Source of the DNA: Pogonophryne albipinna
Taxonomy: Eukaryota > Chordata > Actinopteri > Perciformes > Artedidraconidae
Length of the DNA: 64,000 nt
Direction: 5' to 3'
Assembly (NCBI GenBank): GCA_028583405.1
Contig: CM053256.1
Coordinates: 7,337,527-7,401,526, forward strand
A model generated the notes under the pieces. That model did no database searches. It was given only the letters and a program-made list of their open reading frames with translations, and was not told the DNA's origin. The position numbers and the translations under genes are program-made. Shown here piece by piece: positions 30,901-44,000 of this stretch (positions are counted from its first letter, which is position 1; each line of letters begins with the position of its first letter).

Positions 30901-32500
30901 CATTAGGTATTATGAATGTGAGGTAGTCTAAATTTACCCCTGTAATATCTATCCTCATCTGACTACATTAGTATACTTTTCTGGGCTCCTCACTTGCTAT
31001 TTAAATCACATAACATGACTATGATTCTTTTTTCTTTCCTTCACAGATATTTTCCTTTCTCCCAGGATTAATCAGGTTTACAGAAACAGCAATCAGATTA
31101 ACACACCTGAAACTGTTATTTAAAAAAAGAGAAACCTGACATAAGTATTTGTTAAATGGGTGAAAAGCACATGAATTATGTATATGCTAAAGAGAACTCA
31201 TTTGGGAATTAAGGAGGATAAGTCGCAGTCCATTTTGTGCCTGTTAGGGGCCTCTCTGAGCTACGGTGGCTGCATTAGGGGAGAGCTAATGGGCCCTGGG
31301 AGGGGGTGAGAGTGGGATGGAGAGGTGGAGGGAGGGGTTGGGCCCTTTGCCGCCCGAGGTCTGTGGGCCCCGGTGACAGATGGTTGGCCACCTCACTGGG
31401 TGGCTGTGGCTACAAGGTCTGTCGTGAGGCTGATCTGCGGCATTGACAGCATCACAAAGATCAAACGACATTGTGGAAGGTGAAGAGACGGGCCAGAGAG
31501 AACAGGGTTAGGGGTCCACCAATTTGAGAGTTTTAAATGTTAGCCCTAACTCACCATTGTTCAAAACTAGTTACGTTTTTTACACATACTGAAAAAGTCA
31601 CAAGTATTGGCAATTCACGGAAACATTAAGCATCATGAAACACAAACAGTCTGCACTAAGAACCATCTATAGCTTAAGGAACATGGCTTTGATAGAGTAC
31701 CTGATACTCCATTACTTCCTGTTATCCATTGTCAACTGATGATCTCCATGACATGAGTTTGTTGAACCTCCCCTACAACACAATTTCCTTTGTTACGTTT
31801 TATTCATTCATCAATAATGTCTCTTGTTAATGCATTCACGATTTAAAGGCAGTGGTAAATCCCAGAGAGGCTCGTCCATTGAAAAAGAATGTATTGAGTC
31901 AACCTGCCTGAGAGAGACGCTAACTTGACTATGTTTCATTTCAGATCTAACCTAAAGCAATTCAGTGTCCCATGATGTATATACTGTTCCAGATGATTGT
32001 TTGCATCCTGACAGGAACCCACTTCCTTCCATTTTTATTTTTTTCTATTTTTGGAGCAGAAAACATTTTTTTACATTTGAACATTTGTTTAGTAGCTGTG
32101 TGGATTTTATCAAGAGTTATAAATGTTTGTAAATGTTGAAAATTACATATCGTAGTTTATTGAAAAAAGGATTAAACCTCCTTGTCAAAACATCTTCTTA
32201 GTTGAAGTGTTTTTTCTTTCACTGTGCATCTGATACAATTACTGCATTCATGCTGAGAACATAATTTCACATCTCATCCTCAAGAATATGCCTGTTAAGA
32301 GAGACACCCAAAATGTTTGATTATCTATTTAAAACTTCATCAGGAAATACGAGGCAAAATACTGCCTCGAAATGGAAAATTATTTATATCAAGAGTAGAC
32401 GAAAATGTTGATAAACTGTTACAGGCTGCTTAAATGTACCTGTAATGTAAAAAGAAAAACCTGCATCACATCAGCAGAGACAACGCGAGAGGCCAATATT

Positions 32501-32695
32501 CAATTTCAAATTAAAGTGTAAAGTAGCCCCACGCTGTGTTCTCATTTTGAGGGACTGTTTATTAAGACACCAGCATTACAGCAAACAGCTTTCATCAGGT
32601 TTCATCACACTCTGATGAAAGATGTTTGCACAGACATCGCTGTCTTTACAAAGTCACAGAAATGAGAACATCCCGTGCCGCAATTTCAAATTAAA
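32501..32695. repeat. Foldback structure between 15-bp direct repeats
   Basis: Identical CAATTTCAAATTAAA at 32501-32515 and 32681-32695 flank an imperfect inverted repeat (32530-32677). The inner stem, 32581-32598 against 32612-32629, pairs 17 of 18 bases around a 13-nt loop. The outer stem pairs TGTTCTCATTT (near 32537-32547) with its complement near 32660-32670. Confidence 0.8.
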
Positions 32696-32733
32696 TATTG
32701 TTATGCCTTATCTAATATGTGATTGTATACCAT

Positions 32734-32793
32734 GTGAGCCCATATGCATATGTGTGAACCCATATGTAAATGTATGTACCCATATGTATATTT
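32734..32793 (+). repeat. Three 20-bp tandem units
   Basis: Units at 32734, 32754 and 32774 share the core CCCATATG followed by an ATGT-like end. They differ at a few positions per unit. Confidence 0.75.
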
Positions 32794-35700
32794 AACTATA
32801 TGTCAGGTATTATCAGTTGCCTGAGGTGATTTTGTACACACAGATCGACTGCAGAGATGTGCGTTAGCAGGTAGTTTACACCATGCGCAGGGTGTCAGTC
32901 TGTCACGAGGCTGGGCTAAATGTTATTACAATACTGAAAACAGCTTTGACATACATCTCTATGTCTTTTTCCCAATGTAGTTTCAATTGCTTTTGTTTTC
33001 CTGTAATATTTCTCTTGACTACTACAATGCGGAATGTGTTTACATCTCTAAATCTGGCATGATTTGTTAAAATAAATGGTATCATAAGCAAAAAACTGCC
33101 TATTTTAGTCTAAGTATGTTTTCCAATGCATTGCATGCACTGAACATTGTGTACTGCTCAACAACATTTCATCGCTTATGTGATGACATAAAAAAGTGTT
33201 TTTACGAGTGCCTGTGTAACTAAAGACTTGATAAATCTTCATTCAGAACGAGCACAGCATCAACTCTCCACCACCACCGCCCCGTGGGCACAAGAGATCG
33301 GGCCCTTCAGGCGATTAGCCCGTCTTACATTCCCTGTGATCGGATTAGACGATTCCCACAGTCTAGTCTGAAACTACTCCCGACCCCCAGCTCCGGAGAG
33401 CATCTCAATATCCAATTTCACAGCTTTCTAAACCTGGATCACGGAGGCTATTTATTACTGTCACAAGCTTTTGTGTTGGGGGGGCGGAGGGGTACGGCTT
33501 TTGTGTTTCATCTGATCCGTAGCAGGAAGATGATCAACAAGAGAGTGAAAAGTGTAATGAGTGAGGAACCAGTGGCGTGGCCTGAAACCTTTAAAAACAT
33601 GGCAGCCCCGCTAAATTAGACCAGGCCGACGGTGCAGTCAGCAGCTTCTCCAGGACCTTTGATCCGCTGAACACAATTATGACCCAGCACATTGTGTTGT
33701 GTTCTGTTACTGACAAAAAAAAAATGAAATGAAAAATGTTGACTGCAGTCTGAATTTGGGAAAACAAACTTCTGGAGAAAATTGGGATGTTCTGGGAAGT
33801 TTGTGATTACACCTCAGAATTGTTTTCAGGAGTGAAATATAAATGGTTATGTGGTTTTGGACAGATGTAGCCTTAGTTCTGGTTGGCTGGCTAAAATAGA
33901 GCCCCCTAGATAATAAAACCATTTATAAGAAAGTCTTAAACCGGACCAGCAGCTGTAATAGGGGCCTCCATTATAGAGGCTTTATCATTTCCTTGCTTTT
34001 TCCTTTTAGAGCCTCTGTTGTTCCTCTGAATTACCCCTGAATGATTTATGCTCACTGGTCTGGCCACTGATAGACCCTGGCAACACAGATAGAAACACAC
34101 TTAGGGCTTTTTGGTGTGTAAACACACTGTATTAAAAGCCAACTTGTTTCAAACAGCCAAACACATTTGCTGTGGCGGGGGCCGCTTGGTGTCATTTCAC
34201 TCGTCAAACACCACAGTGTCACAGCCAATCAAGGGACTCCAGGGGCAACACAAGCCATTTAACCTGAGCAAACAGAGTGTGTCACGAAGCCCGAGGATGA
34301 CTTAAGAGCCTGAGCAAACACTGGCGAGAGCCATCGGGCACGAATCAAGGCGGCCGGGCTGAGGACAAGTCACTCTCGTAATGGCTTTGTGATGACTCAA
34401 GATCGAGCGGCCATCTGTTTGTTACAGTGGGGGAGGCCCACAACTCGCAGTTCAGATACACAGAATATTAGCTGGTAGTGCAGCAGAGGAGGGGAGGATT
34501 TGGCCGGTGGCACAGGATGTAAAGCATGTCCATAAATGGTAAGTATGCTGATAGCTGAGGCCCTGATAGCCTGAACTGGGGCCAGATAACAGGATTTGCA
34601 TGGAGATTTTCAGCCTGGGTGAAACAACACCTTCAAAGGTGTAAGACAAGTAATCCTGCAAGTGACAATAAGCCCTCACTACATACAGGTGGAAAAATAC
34701 TGCATTAGAAACTCACCGCTGACATGAAAAACTCACCACATATTTAAAGCACCAGAGAGTTTGCATGAGATTTCAATTATGAGAGTTTGAATAAACCGCA
34801 GTCATTTGTGTCCGGTCTGTAACCGTGAAGTTCATTTGAACAGCAAAAGTCAAACCACACAGCCTCGGAGGCCTCACACAGGGCTGTGACCAGGGCTTTA
34901 GAAACAGGTTAGCCCCCCCACCCCCAACATAGCACCCGCTAAAAATCCGAACAGACACATAGACGAAAGAGAGGTATACTTAGTCAGATCCTTGACATAA
35001 AAGCTGTGTAAAACGTGGAATTTGCCATTCAACCTAATGTGAATTGTCCATGTCAATGTTATAGTCAGCAACATTTACTAATATTTACTCGTAGTTTGGG
35101 AAATGAAGTTGCTAAGTAAGTACACTTTTTGAGTAACTACTACTTGTTAAATGTTATAATAATTTGATCCTTTTAAAATGTAATTAATTTAATTTTCTAT
35201 AATGTAATAAAGGTCTAACTGCTGTGTTAAAGCCCTCTATACAGTCAGGAATACAATTGAAATTATTTAAAGAAAGTAAAACCTTAAAAGCAAATGATAT
35301 CTCACAAATACCCAGCATGCCGAGTGAACACAGTCCATTTCTCAAAATGAAGCTACATTAAAAGGACATTTTTTGGTACAATATGTATGAACGGACATGT
35401 TGTTTATCAGTCGGTTGTGTGCCAGGCAGCTTTTTATATGGCAGTTTGAGTAATATTATGTTAGTACAATACCTTGTTGCTTGTAAACAGGCAGGTTATT
35501 GCAACAGATTATTGCCATTTTAAGGGGAAAGCCCAAATGAGAAGTGTCATTCATCATATTAAAAGCGTTACTGCTGTTTTCTGGTTTGCACATGTCGGAT
35601 TAGATGTTGTTAAATATCCTCAGGGAAGCAATCAGGTGTTTTAAGTTAAGGGCAATTCCCCGCTCTACAGACAATCAATACAAAAATCTAAGAGAGGGGA

Positions 35701-37001
35701 CTGTAATAGGGTTGGCTCGTAACCTGCTCTGACAAATTAAGGCAAGTAATGTTTTTTCATTACTTACACATCCGTTTTCATTTTTCCCATCAGTGAAACC
35801 AATTAAACAATGCTTCCTTAAATTAGTCATTGATTTTTTTAGCAATAGTGACACTTTGCCGAAGGAAATAATAACTTTAAGGCAGTGTTAGTGTTTTTTT
35901 TCCATTACTGCCAGTCTTGTAAGAGCAGAAACAATTCACCTACATAAAAAGTGGTGTCTTAAATTAGTCATTGATTTTTCCTTAGGTGTCACTTTGGTTA
36001 AATGCTTTGTGGTAGGGAGTTTTCTCTCTAACCTGGAAATTGACAAGAGGCCACAATCTATTAGTCTTTCACACAGACACACATTTGCTTGGGGTTTGGG
36101 GTTCTCTCACTTCCAGTATGTAAATGTATGACCTAGAACTCTTATCAGCCTGGAAATAAGCGATAAACATAAAGTTTGAGTGTGGAAATCACAACAAAAG
36201 TAGAATACATGAAACTTCCAAGAGATGAACTACTACAGAACAACATTTTATGCAGTGATTGTTTCGGGAAACCATCTGAAAAGTGGTCATAAATGTGTTT
36301 TTCAGAATTATTTTATTTCAGAATATTTACTATTGCCAATCTCATCCCACACACGAGAACACCGAGAAACAAAACTCAGACCAGATTCTTTTTTTAATGC
36401 TTGAATAGAACAAAACAAATTAAATTAAACAAAATAAAAATAAACAAGAGAAATCCAGAGCAGCACATCATACCTGCTGCTCTTCCTTTCCTTCTTTTTC
36501 TTCCATGAGACTAGAAAAAAATACACTTACAATTTGAAGCAGCAACAAAATGTGCATTTACCTGATGATACAATGGAACATTATCTTATTATTATTATTA
36601 TAACATGAACGTTTTATCATCACATTATAAACTCTTCATATTTCTTATGTTTTTTTTTTAGCAAAAAAAGCCACCCTTTTGTAGGTAATGCAAAATATAC
36701 ACCTTATGTTCACTTGGAACAAAACAGAGAACAAATCAGGAAAGTATTTTTACTTTACGTTTGATTTTATTATGTTTTTTTAATTGTTTAAGCCAATACA
36801 ATCTTTTGTAATTAGGGATTCAAATAATATCCCAAATGTTTTGATGTTTTCCACTTTAACTGTACATACACTTCATCTGTTATTCAATGAACAAACTGAA
36901 TACCTGAATGGCAAAAGAAAGACTGCTGCTTTGATGTGTCAGAATAAACAAAGGAAATCTGCTGTTTTCAGTGAATGAGATATTTTACAGCGGCCTGACG
37001 C

Positions 37002-37830
37002 TTTATTGATTATCCTAAACACAGGCCGTATTTTCATCAGCACAATTCGAGGTGTCTTTACTTTACTAACCCACGAGGTTTTTCAGCCGTTGAGAGATGC
37101 TCCAGGGGTTTATATCATCACAGCAAAAACACCTACATGATGAGATCTACAGTCTGATTGGATGAGTGGCAGAGATCATTGACAGACAAGAGGTGTTGTG
37201 ATCAAACTGACAGTGAGGCCGCTCTCACTGTGTGTAGCTAAATGTCTCTTTTATTATCACATTACTTTTTCAAGTCTATAATCATGTCACTTCACCATAA
37301 GAGCATCGTTACAATACGTTGCCAGTTTTCACTTTAAATGAGCGTGAAAGTACAGGATGGCTGATCGAGGCAAAACAAGACGAACAGAAGTGATCATCCT
37401 TCCCTTTGCTGCGTGTCTGTTTCTTTAGCAGGAAGTCTAAGATTCAGTCCTTGGGAGACCATGAGTTTGCCGTTGAGTCCTGTCTCTTTAGGGCGCCACA
37501 TGCTCAAAATCATAAGAATAAAAAAACAGATGACTCACACATTAATGTACAAACATAAACAACGGTAAAGAGCCAACCACATAGCTAGCCTCTGGCAGGT
37601 TAACACCGAGCTTCCTGTCCATAAAGTGCAGACTCCATCCTGCTGTACGGCTTGAAGAAAAAAAGAGGATGTGTGTGTGTTTATGTGAGAGAGGAGGGGA
37701 AGCTCCGCTGCATGTGTGTGTTCAGTCTTATTCCCCGGAGAGACTGTGAATTAGAGGACAGTCTCAGGTGTATGGACGGAGGAGGCGGGGGAGGGTAGAG
37801 CGGAGGTGTGTGTTTTACGGTGGGCTGACG
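37002..37830 (-). other. etv1: Probable etv1 3' untranslated region
   Basis: Non-coding DNA directly after the etv1 stop. Minus-strand AATAAA signals are visible at 37250-37255 and 37002-37007, giving 3' UTRs of about 0.6 or 0.8 kb. Human ETV1 has a much longer 3' UTR, so the true end could lie further left. The boundary is an inference. Confidence 0.4.
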
Positions 37831-38052
37831 TTAATAAACGTATCCCTCGCTGTAGGGGTGCGGCGGGCAGTACGGCCCCTCCTGTACGTAGGCCATGTTT
37901 TCGTCAAAGTGCGACAGCGGCACCGTGTCCTCCTCGTTGATCTGCCGCTCCATGTCCGTCTTCAGCACCGGCCGCTGGTTGTCGGGAAACGCCATGGAGA
38001 ACAAGGCCTCGGGGTCGCACACAAACTTGTAGACGTATCTCTCGCCGGCCAC
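37831..38052 (-). CDS. etv1: etv1 coding exon 12 (end of ETS domain, C-terminus)
   Basis: 222 nt, 73 residues plus [21 protein letters not shown] completes the ETS domain. The tail with [18 protein letters not shown] and final EGYVY is the ETV1-specific carboxyl activation and autoinhibition region. The acceptor is CTCCCTCCAG. Confidence 0.98.
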   Translation of the reverse strand: MAGERYVYKFVCDPEALFSMAFPDNQRPVLKTDMERQINEEDTVPLSHFDENMAYVQEGPYCPPHPYSEGYVY

Positions 38053-41000
38053 CTGGAGGGAGACGCACGGAACGAGAGAGGCTTTTTAAAATTGAGCCAG
38101 GTTGTCAATACAAGAGCACAGAGTCTCTATTTTCAACTGAAATATTGAAAATGTATACTCAAATCCGATTATTCACTAAACATTTTTGGATACCCCTGAC
38201 AAAAGTTAAACTGTACATGAACGTCTTAGAGACAGACAAAATCTCAGTGGGCAGATGTGTTGTTTTTTGGGGGGGTTCTTCTTGATTGCTGAATGTAACT
38301 CTTTATCTCCGCACACTGAGGTTTAACTCCATCGGTGAGATCATTTGTGTCCCAACCGCACGGGAAGTATTGACTTTTAACACGTTTTGAGTCGTGAAAA
38401 CACTACTAAATCAGGATTTAAAGGGTGTTGCTGCACTCTTGTCCAGGCTGGAAAAAAAACAGGACTAATTGTGGAAGGCAAAATGTTGGAAATCATTTTT
38501 GTCATCTCTTTTTTATATTTATCTGGCAGTGACATTTTGAAGTTGCAATTTGATGGAAGTCAGTCAAAACGTTTTGAGTCATTTAATGTGAGTATAAAAC
38601 ATTACATTTCTTCATTTTATTGAAGGAAATGCACAAATAGTACTCAACCAAGGACCAAGTAATTCCATAATTGATAGTTTCTCAAGAATAAAGTGTACAA
38701 GAAGTGGTTTCTCTGCCTTGTCTTCATGGGGCTCATTGTTTAGATGCTCCACCTCATTAAATACATGAGGGGAGTTAGCACATGCTCCTCGAATCAATCA
38801 GGTTTAATCAGGTTTATAAGCTCCAAACTTTTCATATTTCAATTTTTCTTTTATGTTGTTGTAGTTTACTTTTAATTGTTGTTATATATTCTCTTATATG
38901 ATTTGATTTACCTTTTGCATGATTCCCTTCTCGTAGTAGTAGCGCAACGACCGACTGAGCTTGTCGTAATTCATCGCCGGTCGATTCTTCTGTATCCCCC
39001 ACCGACGTGCCACCTTTGTACCACACAGATAAACAACACAAAGGCAGTCAGCAAAAAAATAAACAGAGAGCAGGATGCCAAAACACAAACAGACGCGGTC
39101 GACCTGATTTCCTTGCGGCAGCTGACATGTTGAACAAACTTATGAATCCATATTTCCCTAATAACAGTAATTAGAGTGCGTCCAGCCTGAGCAGACCTGA
39201 CCAGGGATGTGTTCATTAGGAGCTGTCACACACCCAGCGGAGGAGGCAGCAGATGTTACAGCACCTGTCTACCAGACCACCCACCACCCGGCCTCGCAGT
39301 CCAACCCACAGCCCCTCATTGCTCTCCTCTGCATTGCCTACACCCTTCACTGTCTTCTTTTGTTCAATTATATCAGGTTTTCTAGGAGCCTTTTACAAGA
39401 AAAATCCCATTGCTGTGTCTTTCCTCACTGACATGCTACAAAGGGCAGAAGCCGCTAGCTAACGTTTGTCTGCAGTGTCCCAAAGGGAGTGCGTTTGGTC
39501 ACCTGGTTGCATGAATGGGGCCCCCTGTTAGCTGCAGCTGGCCCGTGCCGCTAGACACTGTCGGGCTGCGTGGAGCGCTGCCAGGTACCCCTCTATCCCC
39601 CCTCCATCCATCCCCCGCCTGCAACCTGCATCCTCCTCCACCCTCCAACAGTGGGCAACAGGGACTGAGCCCCACTGTGTGTGATGTGGGCACACATAGA
39701 CCCAGCCTCTGTCTCCATTTAAAAAGGCCCAACCGTCAACATGGGTTATATTTTTAGGAGTACGTCCTGTGAAATATTTAGCAGGCGCTGGCTAAAGGGT
39801 CATTTGGATGAATGTGGTTGAGGACAAGATAAATAAAAAAGCCCTAAATCCAAGCCTGACTGGACCACTTAAGCACAGAAAACATTATTCATTCCACTTC
39901 AATTCACCTTTGACTTTGATTTGGCTTGGATGTGACATGCAACCTGTTTCTTTCTTTTTGCTCACATGAAGCTGTGACATGCTGAGAATCCACATTTGCA
40001 ACAGGCACAGATATACAGTAAATGCAACACATTGAACTATAACTACTACTGACAATTATTTTCATGACAACTGATGAGCGGTTATTATTTTACATTTATA
40101 ACAATAATATTTTAGTCTATAAAAGGTCAGAAAATTGTGAAAAATTGTGAAAGACTTCAAATGACTGTTGTTCTACGGTCTATTGCTTATCTTTATCACA
40201 CCATGTAAAAAAGAAAAAAAAGAAAAAAGCATTTATTGATGTAGATTTTTTACTTGTATGTCAAGGGTCCTTGGTTTTAAATAAAAGTTTTTTTAAATGA
40301 AATCTTTTATTCATAATGTAAAAATGAAATACAAAAAACATTTAAATATTAGTAATAGTGTTTCTCTGAGCCTCTCACCTCTTCTGGCTCGATGAGTTTG
40401 AACTCCATGCCGCGTCCGGTCCAGGCGATGTAGTGTGAGTTTGACGGGTCGTCCAGCAGAGCCACCAGGAACTGCCAGAGCTGCAGCGAGCCTCTGCGCT
40501 GGTACGACGGGCCCTCGCGGTACAGCCCGGACTCCTGCTTAATGTCACCTAAAGGACATGAAACACATCCTTAGCTTATGGTGTTCTAGCAATTATGGAG
40601 TAGTTTTAACGTAGAATTCAAAAGTTCTTGAGGCAGGACTCACCTTCAACCTTTTCAGGCACCACACAGGTATCATCGTAGAAATGCCTTGCCACTTTGT
40701 CAAACATACAACCTGAAAAACAAAGGAGTGTTATATAATATTCAGCAAGAATCCAAACTGAAAAATCAACATATTTACTCGTATCATCACTGGTACCTTC
40801 AGTCCTGTTAGCGTGAGCCAGATAGCCGTCTTGCCGTAAGTAGACAGAATGGCAGCTAGGCACTTCTGCTGAAAGGCAGTAAGAATGGGAGAGTGGGTGT
40901 TAAAGGGCCCGAAGGCAGCATTAAGAACACTATCTCAGTTATCTGAGAGCAGTCAAAGCTTGTTCACTCAATGCACCACTGGCTCTGATTAAAGAATATG

Positions 41001-44000
41001 CCCCCCAGCAACGGCCCCCAGCCACAGGCGAGCTCACTATATCACCCTGCTAATACTCGCTCGCAGCTTCGTCTCCACTCAGAGCAAGATTTACTACCCA
41101 GTGAGAACATGGTGCTCTAACACAACAAAAGCTGATATGATGTAAGTTTTTTCACAATGTGTGGCATCAACATAAAGCCTTTACACTATTTTTCTGACCT
41201 GAGGGTTGTCTTTTTTCCCTGAATGTTGTGTCACTGCAGCACGTTAGCTTGCGTTTTGATTTAAAAGCCCAGAATGTTCCCAATCAGGTTATACTATGAG
41301 AGTTTGGCGTGAAATTAACAGATTAAAGGCTATTTTCTGCTTCAATTAAAACTGAGATTTCAAATGTTTCATATTTGAATGTTAAAATCAGAATAAATAC
41401 TAAACAAAGATGTTTTATGTTAACATTGATTTTCTCTCATCTATTTCTCATTTTTTATTGTAAAAGAGAAATCTGAGATAATACAATTTAAGCCACATTT
41501 TCAGGGTCTTTAAAATAATATGTGCAAAAATATTGGAGGTGCTTTTCGATGATAGTTGTCAATTTAGTCACAACGCTTTGACCCCTTCTTTAACATTATT
41601 ATTTCTCTCTTCCATCGACATCATGGACTTTCACATGTATGCATGTAAAATAGTGTTCTATCTTTTAAAAACCAAAAACCTCATCTTATTTTAAAGATCT
41701 TGCACTGTAAATCCTTCAACTCCTTATCTGTAATCACGTCCTTCTCATAAACACCAGCCTGCATTTACCAGTTGCTTCACCACATTGTCCAAATTGACCA
41801 TTTACTGCAAATGTCTGACCCTCCCACAACACAGACGTGGCTAGTGATCAGAAAACGGCCAAACAGGTTACAAAGTGAATGTTCAATAAACAGACTGAGG
41901 CCCTTCATCTAGGTCCATAAACATTTCTCTGAACTTCATCAAAGTAATGGGCTTGTAGAGGAAATTGCTGCTAATGAAATTACCAGCTCCCCTCCCATCC
42001 TCTCCAACAGGCCTGCTCCAGTCAACATGGTCCACTGTGACGGCTGATAAATTCACTCTGATGCTCCGTCCTGGATATTCATGATAGTGTGGACAAAACA
42101 CTTGGCTACTATAAATCAAAATATACCTTCTCGTTCTCTACTTATGGTCTTTATAATAAGTACTTGTAATGATAATAAGTTAAGAACATTATGTTACTGC
42201 TGCACTTATTGTCAGTTAGTAAATTGTATATCTAACATCCTGATAAGTGCTTGAATAAATAAGTAAGTGAGGTATCGATAACCATTTTGATCATTGATTA
42301 ATGTTAAAGCCAAATATCAAGTAAAATTGTAATTTAAAATGTGCTCGATCAAGCTTCCTAAATGTGAGCATTTATTGTTTAACATTATTATGAATAAAAT
42401 ACATTTTTGTCTGAAATTGTTGGTTGAAAAAAACGAATTCCCCTTGGATTATGGGAATTGTTGACCCTTTAGGACAATATAATAGATAAATCAATAAAAG
42501 AGATAAATGAATGTCATTCTAAATAATTGCTAGCTGCAGTCCTAGTCTTGAGACAGACCCTTGCTAATGGGCTACCACCTGATAGCTAGAGAGGGAGAGA
42601 TGTATGTTGTATAGAAGCCACACAGTCATGAAACTCAAAAAAATACATCTAAATCAAAAGTACTTCGCACTAAAAAGTGGCAAAAACAAATGCTCTCTTT
42701 GACAAAAACTGCAAAACTGTTGTTCAGAAAGCAAAGGTCTGAGGTAACAGAGACCTGAGAGAAGCCCACAGTGATGATCCTGGGAAGAGGCTGCTTTTCT
42801 CCCTGACTGGTCCCCCTCTCTCTCCTCCAGCCTCTCCTGGGTCTTCTCTGTCCGCCTTGTGAATGAACCCAGCCGTCCGGCGTATGTTCATTCATGTCCT
42901 GATGTAGCCTCAGGCTCCACAGAGGCCTTTACTCTCAAACTAAAGGGAGCGGACAAGCGTGGGAGGGCGGATTTTGGATTATGACCAGACACAGTCACCA
43001 CCCACACACCCCCCCCACCCCCCCCACCCCTTCCTCTTTTCTATTAGAGCACCACAGGAAATGGCGACCGGCACAGACACCCGGCCCAACCAGATCCCCT
43101 GCCCTAATAATGGGCAAACTCAATAAACGTCACCCCCCCTCCCATGTCTTCTCCCATTCCTGAAATGATTACGCTCCGGCAGAAAGAAAAAAAAGGATGC
43201 TATCTCTTTATGACTGTTTCACAGAGTAGCTCAAGAATAACAGCACTTAAACAAAAATAATGCCTCACCTGAGTCGTAGGTGAAGTCCCGGGGCTCCTGT
43301 TTGATCATCATGGTGGCGGGGTAAGCGTGGGGGAGCGGGGCCCCCATCATGGCCGGATGTTCGAACAGTGGGTCGGGGTACTCCTGCTTGAAGCCTTGAG
43401 GAGGGAAGGGGATGTTGGGCTCTGACATCTGCCGGTGGTAGATGGGCCGGCTGTCCCGAGCCATCGTCGGCGGGGAGGGGAACGAGTGGCACGGCTCGGA
43501 GAGCTGACGTCGAAATCTGAGGAGGAACACAGAGTCATTATCAGATACATGTTCAATCATATATAAACAGCCATGAACTTAATTGTATTTACTTCTAGTC
43601 TGTGTAGAGAGAAGAGTGATGAGAAAAAAAAGGGCAAGTAATAAGAATATGATACATATATTACATGACACTAATTTAAGTTATCTGACTTATAAGACAT
43701 AATATGTTAGAAAATAATGTCAGCTCAAAGGCAAACTTACTAGAATTCACTAAAATATGAAGACTATGAGAGATAAAGCAGGGCTGCAACCCATTTTCTG
43801 GGTTTATTAATCGTTTGCTCAATAACATAAGAGAAAGTGCTCCTTAAAGGCTTTCAAGTTTTGTTTTAAAATCTAAAATGTTAAGCCAAGAATATCCACT
43901 ATTGAAACACTTTTTGCTTATAAAAACACATTTAAGCCTTTCTTATAAGAAAGGCTTGGATCATTTTTATTGAACACAAAATGCCAAGCATGAACTTCCA

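Larger units (their letters stand above)
27489..37001. other. Gene-free DNA downstream of etv1
   Basis: No supported gene. It holds the foldback at 32501-32695, the 20-bp tandem at 32734, a duplicated 22-mer (35817 and 35958) and GC-richer unique blocks at 29090-29300 and 34110-34440 that could be regulatory. Confidence 0.55.

Noticed and set aside
37831..38052. Assignment to etv5 or etv4
   Set aside because: The C-terminal tail ([19 protein letters not shown]) and the exon 5-6 text ([21 protein letters not shown]) fit ETV1, and the neighbour is dgkb.
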